A DNA stretch of 64,000 nt from Amorphophallus konjac (GCA_022559845.1 CM040121.1:345996243-346060242), one strand, 5' to 3'. Shown: positions 11,503 to 23,048, counted from the first letter of the stretch. The notes: generated from the letters alone by a model not told the origin. A program made the numbers and translations.

Positions 11503-13491
11503 GTATGTTATCTCATGATTGGCAAAAAACAACTTGTTAGAAATAAAAGCCCTCTGATTGTGCTTGATTTCATGCATTATAGGCTAAGAATTTTGTGATT
11601 TCATAGTTTTATACATTCATGCATCTCTTAGCCCTAAATGAAAATAAAAAGGTATTATCTTATCTATTAACTAAATCATTGCATATAGTTGGCCTATACT
11701 TTGTTATCATGACTAGGACAGTGGTGATATGTTGATTTCCAGGCATGTTATTTTCATAAACCTTCACTTTAGTTTACTGCCAGCAGGTTCTCTGACGCAC
11801 TAATGTGAGACCGTCACATGCATGTAGCGGCCTTACGATAGACCATCACAACCTGTTATGCTTTTATTTGTTCTATTGTCTCTGACGCACCCTAGCAGGA
11901 GTGTTACACCACTATAACAGCCCCTCGATAAACCGTCACACACTGTAACGCGCCTATCCTAGACCGTCAGACACCTGTGTTCTGTCAGCCCAAGGCAGAA
12001 TAATAACCAGTTAAGTTTACTTATAAATAAGCTTAGATAGCTAAGTTTGGACCTATTATCATGACTTTAAGTCTAGTTACTGATTCATAATCAAATTGCA
12101 TGATTAATATGTCTTAGGTTATTTTAAGTTATGCTAATGTCATTGGCTAAAACTCTATAGTTTTGTATTCTAAATCCTGATTTTCCAAAGTTGTATTGAT
12201 GGAATTTTATCTTGGTTTCATAATGTTACACATTCTTTTCTATCTATAGAGTCATTTCTTTAAGTATACGGCACATATTCCGGTATGCTGTCCATTAGTT
12301 CACTTTGCACTATAGGAACACTATTCTTGCACATGAGGACCTCTCTATTGGATATTCCTTCCAATGGACTAGGAAATCTTGTTTCAAGGCCTCCGTAATT
12401 CTCCGCGAGCTTGGGATTCCCACTAAGATGCCGAGTTGGTTGTACCATTAAAGCCCATTGATTAGATTACACTATCGATGATTTTGGTTATCAGTAATGT
12501 AACGGCTCTATGTTGGACCGTCAGGCACAAGTAACAGCCCAATATACGACCGTCACATTCCACTGAGTCCGATTTCTTGGTTCTGGATTCAGACTAATGT
12601 AACGGCCCAATACTGGAGTGTCACATCATGTAACGGCCCAGTACACGACCGTCACACTACTTGAGTATTTTAACCCAAGGATTGACCAAGGGTTGATATT
12701 CCAAGGTTCTAGATAGACTCTTGATGATCTAGAACTTATCATATTGATCAAGAAGCCTAATATAATGAATGGAAGATAAAGAACGTATCGTTATGCTGCT
12801 GATTTATTTCCATAAGCATAACCTTGCTTAAGTCATTCTTGATTTCTCATGATTCTTATTGAAGCATTCATTTATTGAATTATTGTTATCATGAGCTTAT
12901 TGAACTTATTACATTCTTGGCCATATTTTATTGTTAACATGCGTGGAAGTAACTTGATTTATACTTGAAGATGCGATCGAGCACTGATTGTGTTCAAGGG
13001 CTCTATGCTAGTCCCCTCGGCTGATTGTCGGAAACATACTATTTTATAAACCATGGGGTATGATGCTACTGGCGTCGCATTACGCTTGGAGTACTTTCTC
13101 TATAAATAAGTGAAAATCCACGGCACGACATGACATTCTTGTACATGACTTTCTTGATTGATATTCTACAGAAAATTCACGAAGTACTTGCTCATAAGCA
13201 AAAGATACTGGGGTGATAATTATGTGGCTTGCTAGTACATTCTCGATACATTCTTGTTCATGAAATACCAATATCTTGTTCTTATAACATTCTTGCTAGT
13301 TCGTACTTGCTCTCATTCTAACTTTCTTGATCATCTTGTTACTTTGGTTTAATCGCATGATTGATCGCATTCGCATGATTTTTACCTTATTCTTTAGAGC
13401 TAAATTATTAATTACTTTAATAGTGCCTTCATGTTGATGCGAAGATACCTACTGGGCAAGTGTGCTCATTACCTATTTCCAATCTTTTCAG

Positions 13492-13553
13492 GAGATGGAA
13501 GTGATTCGAATTTGGATTCGGGTTATACAAGTAGCGGGTCCGAGAGCGAATGA
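13492..13553 (+). other. LTR exon-like segment 4 (B LTR2): Ser/acidic C-terminal peptide
   Basis: It follows CCAATCTTTTCAG and encodes DSNLDSGYTSSGSESE then TGA. Equivalent peptides end in a stop at the same place in F (2212-2249), A (minus strand, 36558-36620 and 3495-3559) and C (42222-42263, SDEEGQSDGESQE). Conservation of both composition and stop across four families is the main argument that this stretch was translated. Confidence 0.5.
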
Positions 13554-13844
13554 AAGTATTGTCAAGATGAGAGTGAAGACTTAGGAAGTCTAAATTTTTT
13601 AGATTGAGTCTATGTAATTTTCATATTTCTTGAGTCTAGTGCATAATGGAAATTGAATTAGTGGTTGTACTTGATTATTTTGAAATAAAGTTGGAGTTTG
13701 AGTAGAATTGTGCAATTGCATTTATGTGTGTGATTGTCTTGCGCTCTGATCGTTCTTGCTCGCAAGAGGCTTACCATGCCGGCTGTTTGCGCTCCCCGAG
13801 TTAGTCTTCCACTGTAATAAAGGCTCAGGGCGTGACAGTTAAGT

Positions 13845-13856
13845 TGGTATCAGAGC
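13845..13856 (+). other. Second PBS of element B array
   Basis: TGGTATCAGAGC follows LTR2. Its presence downstream of an internal LTR proves that a second element unit begins here. Confidence 0.9.
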
Positions 13857-13977
13857 TTAAGTCTCAGGACTTAGGAAGAAGAGTCATGTCATAGGAAAAG
13901 TCTAAGGTTTAAGGACCCCTACCTATAAACTAAGGAAAAAATTTCCACACCCATGTGAGAATTAGGTAGAGCCCGGT

Positions 13978-15199
13978 ATTCCAAAATTCTTTTTTCTTGG
14001 CATAAAGTACAAGAAGCATCCTACTATCATATCTTCTCTTCACGCTTGCAAACTTATCTCGCAAGGATGTGAAGCTTTTCTTGCTTCCGTAATTATCACT
14101 GAATCCAAAGAAATTGACATAGCAGACATCCCTATTGTAAATGAGTTCCCAGACGTGTTTTCATCAAAACTACCCAGTTTACCGCCCGAGAGGGAAGTGA
14201 ACTTCACCATTGAACTCATGCCAGGAGCAGCACCTATTTCTATAGGCCCTTACAGGATGTCCCCCCCGGAGCTTAAGGAATTGAAAAGGCAGTTGCAGGA
14301 ACTACTAGACAAGGGCTTCATCAGACCGAGCAAATCCCCTTGGGGTGCGCCGGTTCTATTTGTCAAGAAGAAGGATGGTTCTCTCAGACTATGCATCGAT
14401 TACCGGCGACTGAATCAACTCACAATTAAAAATAAGTATCTGTTGCCGCATATTGATGAGCTCTTCGATCAGCTTTCAGGAGCAGAATATTTCTCTAAGA
14501 TTGACCTCAGATCAGGTTATCATCAGCCTAGAATTAAAGAAGAGGACATTTATAAATCGGCTTTTCGAAGTCGTTATGGCCACTATGAATTCGTAATGAT
14601 GCCGTTTGGGTTAACGAATGCCCCAGCAGCATTCATGCAACTTATGAACAACATATTCCAGCCATATCTGGACCAGTTCATTGTCGTCTTCATTAATGAC
14701 ATCTTAATATATTCCAAGACGAAAGAGGAACATGAACAACATTTGAAAATCGCTTTACAAACACTTAGAGAGTACAAGCTTTATGCCAAACTCAATAAGT
14801 GTGAATTCTGGCTCGAGGAAGTCTCATTCCTAGGCCACATCATTTTAAAAGAAGGTATTGCTGTGGATCCTTCTAAGGTAGAAGCTGTCAAGAATTGGAG
14901 TCGGTCAACGATTGTATCTGAAGTAAGAAGCTTTCTGAGTCTAGCTGGTTATTATAGGAGATTCATCAAAGACTTCTCAAAAATTTCAGTTCCTTTAACT
15001 AGACTCACAAGAAAAGAAAATACTTTTGTCTGGTCAGAGGAATGTGAGAAGAGTTTCCAAACTCTTAAGAATCATCTTACGACAACCCCTATTTTATCAC
15101 TACCAATGGAGGGTGGTGGATTCGAAGTGTATACGGATGCGTTTGGCATTGGCTTAGGATGCGTTCTCATGCAGAATGGAAAAGTAATATGTTATTCTT
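13978..15199 (+). pseudogene. Truncated second copy of B pol (RT and start of RNase H)
   Basis: It is a copy of 7396-8617 shifted by 6582 bases. The 347 residues read from 14155 match the first copy exactly, including the FINDILIY lesion. It stops within RNase H where ATTCTT (15194-15199) joins directly to LTR sequence equivalent to 13141 onward. Identity to the first copy shows that the duplication is recent compared with LTR divergence. It adds no function. Confidence 0.95.
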
Positions 15200-15896
15200 G
15201 TACATGACTTTCTTGATTGATATTCTACAGAAAATTCACGAAGTACTTGCTCATAAGCAAAAGATACTGGGGTGATAATTATGTGGCTTGCTAGTACATT
15301 CTCGATACATTCTTGTTCATGAAATACCAATATCTTGTTCTTATAACATTCTTGCTAGTTCGTACTTGCTCTCATTCTAACTTTCTTGATCATCTTGTTA
15401 CTTTGGTTTAATCGCATGATTGATCGCATTCGCATGATTTTTACCTTATTCTTTAGAGCTAAATTATTAATTACTTTAATAGTGCCTTCATGTTGATGCG
15501 AAGATACCTACTGGGCAAGTGTGCTCATTACCTATTTCCAATCTTTTCAGGAGATGGAAGTGATTCGAATTTGGATTCGGGTTATACAAGTAGCGGGTCC
15601 GAGAGCGAATGAAAGTATTGTCAAGATGAGAATAAAGACTTAGGAAGTCTAAATTATTTAGATTGAGTCTATGTAATTTCCCTATTTCTTGAGTCTAGTG
15701 CATAATGGAAATTGAATTAGTGGTTGTACTTGATTATTTTGAAATAAAGTTGGAGTTTGAGTAGAATTGTGCAATTTTATTTATGTGTGTGATTGTCTTG
15801 CGCTCTGATCGTTCTTGCTTGCAAGAGGCTTACCATGCCGGCTGTTCGCGCTCCTCGAGTTAGTCTTCCGCTGTAATAAAGGCTCGGGACGTGACA
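15194..15896 (+). repeat. Element B LTR3, 3' remnant (about 700 bp)
   Basis: It corresponds to the last ~700 bases of the LTR and ends GACGTGACA next to TSD AACCA. It is the original 3' LTR end of the insertion. The junction on its left shares ATTCTT with both parent sequences. Confidence 0.93.
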
Positions 15897-16139
15897 AACC
15901 AACTGCACTAGACAGCTGGCTCATAATTTAGTACTTTTGAAATAACATGAATTTATCATTGAGTTGATATAATATTAACAGATGAAAATCACTATTGTTT
16001 TTAGCATTTTTTATTATTTTAAGATTATTTTCTTCTCTATTAAGGCTTACGCCTCGTTGTGCCTTAAGGCTTACGCCTTATGAGGTTTACAGAAAGCGCC
16101 TCACAACCACCTCAAGGCCTTTCAAACTATGCTTGAACT

Positions 16140-19024
16140 TCTTAAAAATATTGGAAAAGTAGGGTAATCAGTACACTTGCCCAGTAGGTATCTTCGCATC
16201 CACATGGAGGCATGCTTAAGTAATTACATTTTCACTCTAGTAAAAGAAAATGCGATAAAATGCTCGAACAAAATCCAAGTAATAAGATAGGAATTATAGA
16301 GATATGACGAATATGAATGGACAATAGAGCATGATCAAGCAAGATTCATAAGGTAAAATGGCCTTTCATTAAGAAGAATATAATTCATAACCATAAAGGC
16401 TATGCACTAGAAAGTCATGAACAAGAAAGTACTAGCAAGCATGTCAATTATCACAAGTTGTCTCATGATTTTCACTCGTCTATAAAAAAGGTACTCCCGG
16501 CGCAATGCGACACAAGTACTCATCGTACCCCATGGTTTTCAGCACGTTTCCAACTATCAGCCGAGGGGGCTAGCGTGGAGCCCTTGGACACTATCCATGC
16601 CCGCTGTTGCATCTTCAAGTTACAAATCAAGCCACTTCCATGAGAATATAGTAAAATTTCGGCAAATAATCTTCAATTCAATAATAGTTTCATGAGAATG
16701 TAACCAAGGTAGAGAACCCACCATAAGAGATCATAAGAATTCCAAAGATGACTTAAGACTAGGTCATGCTACGGAAAGAATTCGATAGCATAACAGCATA
16801 TTCTTTAACTTCCATAATTCATTAGATAGCTTTGGAACAAAGTGTTAGGTTCTAGATAATTAAAAGACCATCTAGGATTATAGGAAAATTAGCCCTTCGG
16901 TCAAACCTTAGGTTCAGAACACTTGAGACAGAAACGGTCATGCCAGGGCCTTCTCTATAATTGACAGTCAAATCTGGGCCACTTCTATGATATAGCGGTC
17001 AAGTCAGGACCGTTTCACGAGGATATAGCTGCTAGGGAAAGGCCACTAAATAACATTTGCGGTCTCTTGGATGGCCGCTAAATCCAGAGTATAGAAAACG
17101 CCAGTAATATGCTTTCTAGACAATTAGATTTGGAGGGTACAACCAGCTCCGTGTCCTAGTGGGAATCCCAGGCTCGCGGAGGCTTACGGAGGCCTTGAAA
17201 CAAGATCACCTAGTCCGATTGAAGGAATATCGAACGGAGAGGATCACAAGTCCAAGACGTGTGCTTATAAGTGCAAAAAGTGTATCTAACGGCCACACAC
17301 TGGGGTCGCACCATGTACTTAAGAAAAGACTATAGATGAGAAAGGATCGTGGTAAAACAGCGATCAAAACATCACTTAAACAAGCCCGTGAAGCATATAC
17401 AATTAACTTTAATGCAAACTATAAGGGTTTTGTAATGAAAATGGCATAAGTTTAAATAGGTATTTAAAACATGAAAGACATGAAACCTAACATGTTTAGT
17501 GCACAATATAACTAAGTTCATAAATGTACAGTCACAGCTAGGAATAAGGCCTAATTACCTAGGCTTAACATTGCACAATAGGGTCAATCTGCAATCTGTT
17601 TGGAGTTAATAGGTTGCAGATAATAGAAAGAGAATAGCGGTCAAGTGAGGACTACATACAGGCGCTTAGCGGTCTATCGTATGGCCGCTAAAGGATTACA
17701 GCGGTCTTAGGGAAGCCATTTCTTTCTTGTAATAGACAAATGTAAAATAGGACGTGCAAGGCCTATCCTAAGGAAATAAATGCATGTAAACATGCTAGAC
17801 AGGTAGTAAAACATGCTACAATAAAAATCTAGTCATGGGGATGCATGGGTTTGCGTGAAGTAAGCCAAAATTATCAATTTCTTGTTAAGGGAAGGATTCA
17901 TGCATGCTGTGATAACCTAGTTGCGTAGTGACAGCAAAATGAAAAATACTCCATGTATACTCAATGAAAATTGGAGAAAATAGAGGACTTTTACTCCTGA
18001 CATATGATTCTAGCCATCCACGCGATAACCTACATCTGTGACAAGCTTTAGACTTTGAATTTCTAACTGGAAGATCGCTCAAGTTCCTGCGCGTCCTATG
18101 CCAAAGCAGCAACTTCCCGCCCCTCTATCTTATGATTCTCTTGACCTACTTGAGAATTGAAGGGTAGGTAGAAGATATAAAGGGAAACAAAAAGTTCCAA
18201 AGACACTACATGAACTAACCTCGTTTAGGGCTTCTAATCTCTTGATCTTCACTAGACCGACGCACTAGTTCCTGTGCAGCTTATAGCGAACCAGCGACTT
18301 GCAGACGCCCTAATTCTTCAACAGCTAGGTCTTCTAGCAAGAAAATTTGAGGGGAGTTGGACAAAACTAAGGAGAACAAATTATTCTAAAGGATTAACCT
18401 GAGAAGATGTCTCCTTACCTTCGAAATATGGGAGCCAACATTAGGGTTTGCATGGGTCAAAGTTAGGGTCTTTTTATAGGGTTTTCGTAGGGTTTGGGGG
18501 ATTAGATCGATCTTAGAGTCCTAATTATAGGTAGGATCAATCCCCAAGAGTCCTAGACATGTTTACATGTCTATCCACTTCGAACCAATGTGATTTGGTT
18601 GTCAAAAATCTAAGCTTTTCACGTTTTTCCCATTCACGGAATCGGAAGGAATTAGCGGTCATAGAGGGACCGCTAGGATGAAGTGGCGGTCTCGCGATAG
18701 ACCGTCAATTGGCGTTAAATCCAAAAAAATTTGATTTTCCTATTAGTTATTATTTATCTCCTAATTGATGTATATATCTGATTTTAAATTCGTAAATTAC
18801 CCAATTTACGTTTCTATTAATGGGCTTGGGTCTAAAGGTCTTGGATTTGGTCTTGTAGGCCTATTTAAGTGGATTTAAACATAACATAATATCTGGACCT
18901 TTAAATAATTATTAAATAGACATATATTAATTAAATAGCCCATTTAGTCTACTTAAATGCTTAATAAATATATTAAATCCAAGGAAATTCCTCAAAAATT
19001 CTTAGAAACTTCTCGGGTAATATA
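16140..19024 (-). repeat. Element A 3' LTR, main part
   Basis: It continues the LTR started at 3201-3559 and aligns with 36613-39455 plus 50177-50223. The first bases on the minus strand read TATATTACCCGAG, against TGTAACGCCCGAG in the sister LTR, so the TG terminus has decayed. It has about ten interrupted palindromes AGCGGTC...GGCCGCTA (about 16930-17085, 17636-17720, 18653-18715), the conserved leader block at 17137-17335 and exon-like segments near 18010-18125 and 18235-18340. Confidence 0.88.
18471..18480 (-). promoter_or_regulatory. TATA box of A 3' LTR
   Basis: On the minus strand this reads CCTATAAAAA, at the same relative place as CCTATAAATA in the A 5' LTR. About 55 bases downstream is an AAG/GTAAGGAG donor-like site that also occurs in B. 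Confidence 0.6.
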
Positions 19025-19037
19025 CCCTCCCCCACTT
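19025..19037 (-). other. Polypurine tract of element A
   Basis: The minus strand reads AAGTGGGGGAGGG directly before the LTR start, identical to the tracts of B and C. Confidence 0.88.
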
Positions 19038-19079
19038 AAAAGAATTTAGTCCCCAAATTCCGTGCATATGATTTTTAAG

Positions 19080-20302
19080 GAGAGTGAACTTACATTCGAA
19101 TAATTCTAAAAATCTCTTGCACATAGCTTCTTCCGTTTCCCATGTCGCCTCGTGCGGCTAGGATTTGCTCCATTGGATTTTGACCATGGGAATATTTTTA
19201 TTTCGAAGCTGACGTACTTCTCGGTCAATTATCTTCAGTGTCTTTTGCTTGTACGTCAAGTCTCCCTGTATCTCCAAGTTATCATAAGTAAAGACATAGA
19301 ATGGATCATGGACGTACCTTTTTAGCATTGAGACGTGAAAGACATCTTGAACTCCTGCTAGTTGAGGAGGCAAAGCTAGTCGATAAGCAACCTCCCAACC
19401 CTTTCAAGAATTTCAAAAGGGCCTATGAATCTTAGAGTAAGTTTGCCTTTGATGCCGAATCTTTGGATTCCTCAACCCGGAGAAACTTTGAGGAATACGT
19501 GGTCTCTTATTTGGAATTCTAGGTCATGCCTTCGATTATCTGTATAAGACTTTTGCCTATCTTGAGCCACCTTGAGTCTTTCTTGAATCAGCTTCACTTT
19601 TTCAGTAGTATCCCGAATAAGTTTCGGGCCAAGAAATAACTTTTCCCCAACCTCACTCCAGCATATAAGTGAGCGGCAACTCCTACCATATAGGGCTTCA
19701 AATGGTGTCATTTTAATGCTAGCTTGATAGCTATTATTGTGGGAGAATTCCACTAGAGGCAAGTGGTCATGCCAACTTCCACCAAAATCCAGTACACATG
19801 CCCGAAGCATATCATCCACCACCTGATTAGTTCTCTCAGTTTGACCATCAGTCTATGGGTGGAATGCGATGCTGAAATTCAACGGGGTCCCGAATGAATG
19901 TTGTAGACCCTTCCAGAATTAAGATATAAATCGAGAGTCTCGATCAGATATAATAGTGACAAGGACTTCATGCAGTTTCACAATTTCTCTTACATATAAG
20001 GTAGCCAAGACATCCACGGACCATCAACTCTTAATAGGTAGGAAGTGAGCCGTCTTGGTCAAGCGGTCAATGATTACCCAAACACCGTGATGTCCTCCTC
20101 TTGATTTAGGTAGACCCATGACAAAATCCATCCATATACTCTCTCATTTCCACTCAGGAATCGCCAAGGGATGTAGATTTCCAGTAGGCTTTTGATGCTC
20201 TGCCTTAACTTGTTGATAGGTTAGGTAGTGTGATACATAGTCCACCACTTCTCTTTTCATATTAGGCCACCAATAATTTCTTTTAAGGTCTTAGTACATC
20301 TT
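19080..20302 (-). pseudogene. A integrase core and chromo-like tail (broken)
   Basis: The minus strand keeps the end of integrase. The part at 19472-19822 reads [20 protein letters not shown]... with the typical [20 protein letters not shown] motif. The C-terminal part at 19158-19373 reads MPPQLAGVQDVFHVSMLKRY and a chromo-like segment. Upstream (19823-20302) the WWPNMKRE finger region and the integrase core are still recognisable but interrupted by stops. Frame changes near 19390 separate the two readable parts. At 20303 the frame is cut by element G and resumes at 32847 within the His-His-Cys-Cys finger. Confidence 0.85.
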
Positions 20303-20475
20303 GGTAGTGTTGTGACCCCTCTATGTTGATGATGTTGACACTTACTCTATTCTTTGGCAACACCATTGTTTTGATTGATTGGCAACTGAGTTTGATTTGA
20401 TGAAACTGCTCCATTAGATTGACTATGTGTTATTTGCTTTTAATACACTGCTATCTGCAATTATTACTGTCATAA

Positions 20476-20704
20476 GTCCACACACTGCATCTCAATTAAA
20501 TTGATTATGTGTGCACAGCGTCAACGCATCATGTTACAGCGTCAACGCATTCATCCACACACTGCATCTCAATTAAATTGATTATGTGTGCACAGCGTCA
20601 ACGCATCATGTTACAGCGTCAACGCATAAGTCCACACACTGCATCTCAATTAAATTGATTATGTGTGCACAGCGTCAACGCATCATGTTACAGCGTCAAC
20701 GCAC
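20476..20704 (+). repeat. Three tandem ~77-bp repeats in G U3
   Basis: Each copy has CCACACACTGCATCTC, AATTAAATTGATTATGTGTG and two GCGTCAACGCA words. The copies begin near 20476, 20552 and 20630. The same triplet is in the 3' LTR at about 30340-30567. Confidence 0.9.
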
Positions 20705-20723
20705 CGTTGGCTTTGAACCTCAG

Positions 20724-21660
20724 AGTCTGTACATTCGAATTGCCCGTGATCTGGTGAAATGTATACACTCATTCACTGTAGCCTTCACACATTGAAGTCC
20801 ATACATTCTTCAATTACTTTTCACTCAAGGCAAAGTCTATACACTGGGGTCTTTTCCCTACGTGTCTTAGGCGAAGTCTGAACATTTGATTCTGAAGCCT
20901 GAAGTCTATACAGTCCAGCCTAGTCCTACGATCAAGGCTTTTGCTACACTCAACTCTGTACATTGGCTTCGCTTCATCAAGTCTGTACATTGACTTGCCA
21001 TCTTCCTTGAAGTCTGTACATCGCTTCATGTCCCCAAAGTCTGCACATCAGCAGTGATCTTTGAAGTCTGTACACTGCTTCAGGAGCTTCAAGTCCACAC
21101 ATCGCTCAAAGTCTGTACAGAGTCCAGCGTCTCAGTTAGCGTCTCATGCACTTGAGCAAGTCTATACATCATCAATGTTACTCAAAGTCTATACATTAAT
21201 CTTCTAATCAAAGTCTGCACATTGGTCTTCGAATCCAATGTCTATACAATGGTCTTCACACTTGAAGTCCATACATTCGGTGTGCAGAGTTGATGTCTAT
21301 ACGGCCCTTTAGTTTGCTCGAGTCCATACATATTGGCTTCAAGACTTTCAAGTCTATACACTGAAGTCTTCACATTCGCTTGCATAACATGAAGTCCATA
21401 AGTGGGCAAAGTCTGTACACTGTCCATGCTTCATACTGCGTCAACTCATCCTTCATGCAGCGTCAACTCCTCAAGTATATACAATGCTTTCCTTCGCATG
21501 AAGCCTTTAAGTGCATTATGTCTATACAATGCCTCTAGGATTTGAAGTCTATACAGCCGTTGCCTCCTTTGTTGAAGTCAACACATTGGGCAAGTCTGTA
21601 CGTTGCATTCTGCCTTCCAAGTCTATACAACGATGTATATACAATGCAATGTACATACTT
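20724..21660 (+). repeat. Dispersed ~12-bp array AAGTCTRTACAYTG in G U3
   Basis: About 28 copies of AAGTCTGTACA, AAGTCTATACA or AAGTCCATACA are spaced roughly 20-40 bases apart over 0.95 kb, all in one orientation, separated by unrelated sequence. They also occur in the 3' LTR (30588-31530). No ORF explains this. Binding sites for a DNA-binding protein or small-RNA targets are possible. Confidence 0.85.
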
Positions 21661-21694
21661 AAATCTTATGTCTTTATTCTTGTTGCTGAAGAGA

Positions 21695-21945
21695 CAGGGT
21701 CGACGCCTGGAGCTTAAAGCGTCCACGCATCAGTAGACGAAGCTCTCACGATGTCTTCTATTGCGTCAACGCCACATGAAAGCAGTGTCGACGCAGCAGT
21801 TGAAGAAGCATTCGTCTTCACAGGCCATTCCACTGCGTCAACGCCACAAGCAAGCAGCGTCGACGCAGCAGCTAAAGAAACGAGGCTAATGGCTACTGGA
21901 ATGCCTCACTGCGTTAACGCCATTGAGTGAAAGCGTCGACGCAGC
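21695..21945 (+). repeat. GCGTCGACGC / GCGTCAACGC palindromes in G U3
   Basis: About eight copies are present (near 21699, 21719, 21763, 21786, 21835, 21858, 21912 and 21932), several followed by AGCAG or CATC. They lie directly upstream of the G-box cluster. Elements D and E carry related words. Confidence 0.85.
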
Positions 21946-21967
21946 AACTCAGATTGATGACTTTGAG

Positions 21968-22172
21968 CACGTGAACGGAGAACTCTATACATCGGACTGA
22001 AGAAGCTAATGAGGGGCACGTGATCCTAGGTACCTGGCTCGTGATCCGAAAAGGACAAGGTATCCAGATGAGGACACGTGTACTGACACTCCATTGCATG
22101 CTGCCACGTGGTCCAAATTACTGGGCGGGAAACATGGAGAGCACACGCCTGCTGCTGTTGCTGCTATATATA
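21968..22172 (+). promoter_or_regulatory. G core promoter: four G-boxes, E2F-like site, TATA
   Basis: CACGTG occurs at 21968, 22017, 22075 and 22105, GGCGGGAAA (E2F-like) at 22124-22132, and TATATATA at 22165-22172. The 3' LTR repeats the arrangement, with TATA at about 32018-32025. G-boxes are bound by bZIP/bHLH factors (ABA, light, stress), so such control is an inference. The start site is expected near 22195-22205. Confidence 0.7.
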
Positions 22173-22991
22173 CAAGCCTTCTTCCACAGAAGAAAGCTGA
22201 TCGAAGGAGAAGAAGAAAAAGTCTATACACTCAGCAGCAGTGAGCCTTCGATCCACAGAGAGAAAAGAGAGAAGAAGAAGATACAGAGAAGAAGAAGAAG
22301 AAATAGAGAATAAGGAGAAAAGAGAGAGAGTGAGGAGAGAGAGAGCTGATCGAGAGTGAGAGTGAGAGTGTTGGTATCTCAGTCTCGTGGTTCAAAACCA
22401 GAGCTGAGCTTTGCTCTTTAAGAGCTACATTGCTTTTGGGTTTTTATTTTTCATTTTGATTCTGTCTTTCATTTCTGAATGTTGTTTCTTCAAGCTGTGT
22501 GTTAGCGGTCTTGCAGTGGTGGTCTCCACTGGACGGGTTAAGCTGTATTTCCCCAGCGGTTGTAGAGGACCAGATCCTCTGGTCGGCAAGCTGTAGTGCC
22601 CAGCGAAGCTGTGTATCAGTGGGTTGTTTGGCCAAGCTGTAAAGCCCAGCGGACGCAAGCTGTGCTGCGCAGCAGGAAGCCATACTCGGTTGAGTGTGGG
22701 GTGGACGTAGGTCGTTGACCGAACCACCTAAAAATTGTGTGTGCAGTGTGTTTGTGTTTTTGTGTGATCTGTGTGCGATGAGAACTTCTTGCTTAGCTTG
22801 TTTGATTGCATCACTTATGCTTATGTCTAGCTTTCTACCTTTTGCTTAGCACTTTTCATTTAGCTTTATTGATGCTTGCCTAAATTCTGCTCTAGAACTT
22901 ACAATAGTTTTAAATTAGGCAAGTTGATCTATTCACCCCCCTCTAGATCCACACTTAGTGGAGATAGACTGCGTCCATCTAACCCAACACT

Positions 22992-23003
22992 TGGTATCAG
23001 AGC
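22992..23003 (+). other. Primer binding site, tRNA-iMet type (G)
   Basis: TGGTATCAGAGC lies two bases after the LTR end (CCAACA CT TGGTATC...). Confidence 0.92.
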
Positions 23004-23048
23004 CTAACTCTTCTGCAGGGACTCATTGCCCGAAGAGAATAGGCAGAG

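Larger units (their letters stand above)
10501..13837 (+). repeat. Element B LTR2: recombinant between LTR3-type and LTR1-type
   Basis: It is 3337 bp. Up to about 13513 it carries bases shared with LTR3, for example GATTCGAATTTGG where LTR1 has GATTAGAATTCGG. From about 13573 to the end it carries bases shared with LTR1 (GAGAGTGAAGAC, GGCTCAGGGCGTGACA) where LTR3 has GAGAATAAAGAC and GGCTCGGGACGTGACA. It is followed by a second PBS rather than by flanking DNA. This is what unequal crossing-over between a 3' and a 5' LTR produces. Confidence 0.9.
3917..15896 (+). mobile_element. Element B: gag-less chromovirus with tandem, hybrid-LTR rearrangement
   Basis: The element starts TGTAGTACCCC and ends GACGTGACA. 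AACCA flanks both ends (3912-3916, 15897-15901). Layout: LTR1 3917-7255, internal 7256-10500, LTR2 10501-13837, truncated internal 13838-15199, LTR3 remnant 15194-15896. Both internal copies lack gag and most of protease, the sequence jumping from the leader (GTAGAGCCCGG, about 7390) into the end of protease. The single TSD around the whole array shows one insertion event followed by local rearrangement. It lies inside the hAT-type element. Confidence 0.93.
3560..16131. mobile_element. Non-autonomous hAT-type DNA transposon (contains element B)
   Basis: The flanks are CTTGAACT at 3552-3559 and 16132-16139, an exact 8-bp TSD as expected for hAT. The terminal inverted repeats are CATTGTTTAAAAAGG (left) and CATAGTTTGAAAGG (right, read inward). 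The undisturbed sequence at 36600-36620 in the sister LTR of A shows a single CTTGAACT at the empty site. Own sequence is only 3560-3916 and 15897-16131, rich in GCCTCAAGGC and GGCTTACGCCT palindromic words. It has no transposase, so it needed one from elsewhere. Confidence 0.85.
20308..22989 (+). repeat. Element G 5' LTR (2682 bp)
   Basis: It is nearly identical to 30172-32841 (2670 bp). U3 is about 1.86 kb and is packed with three kinds of repeat, listed separately. The transcribed part has a purine-rich leader (GAAGAAG repeats, 22190-22370) followed by several AAGCTGT words (22490-22680). Similar AAGCTGT/ACAGCTT words recur, inverted, in element D at 50420-50530. Confidence 0.95.

Noticed and set aside
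22020..22313. ORFs of about 97-124 residues over G's LTR promoter
   Set aside because: They start upstream of or across the TATA box, and the GAAGAAG leader gives a low-complexity basic tail; not conserved as protein evidence.
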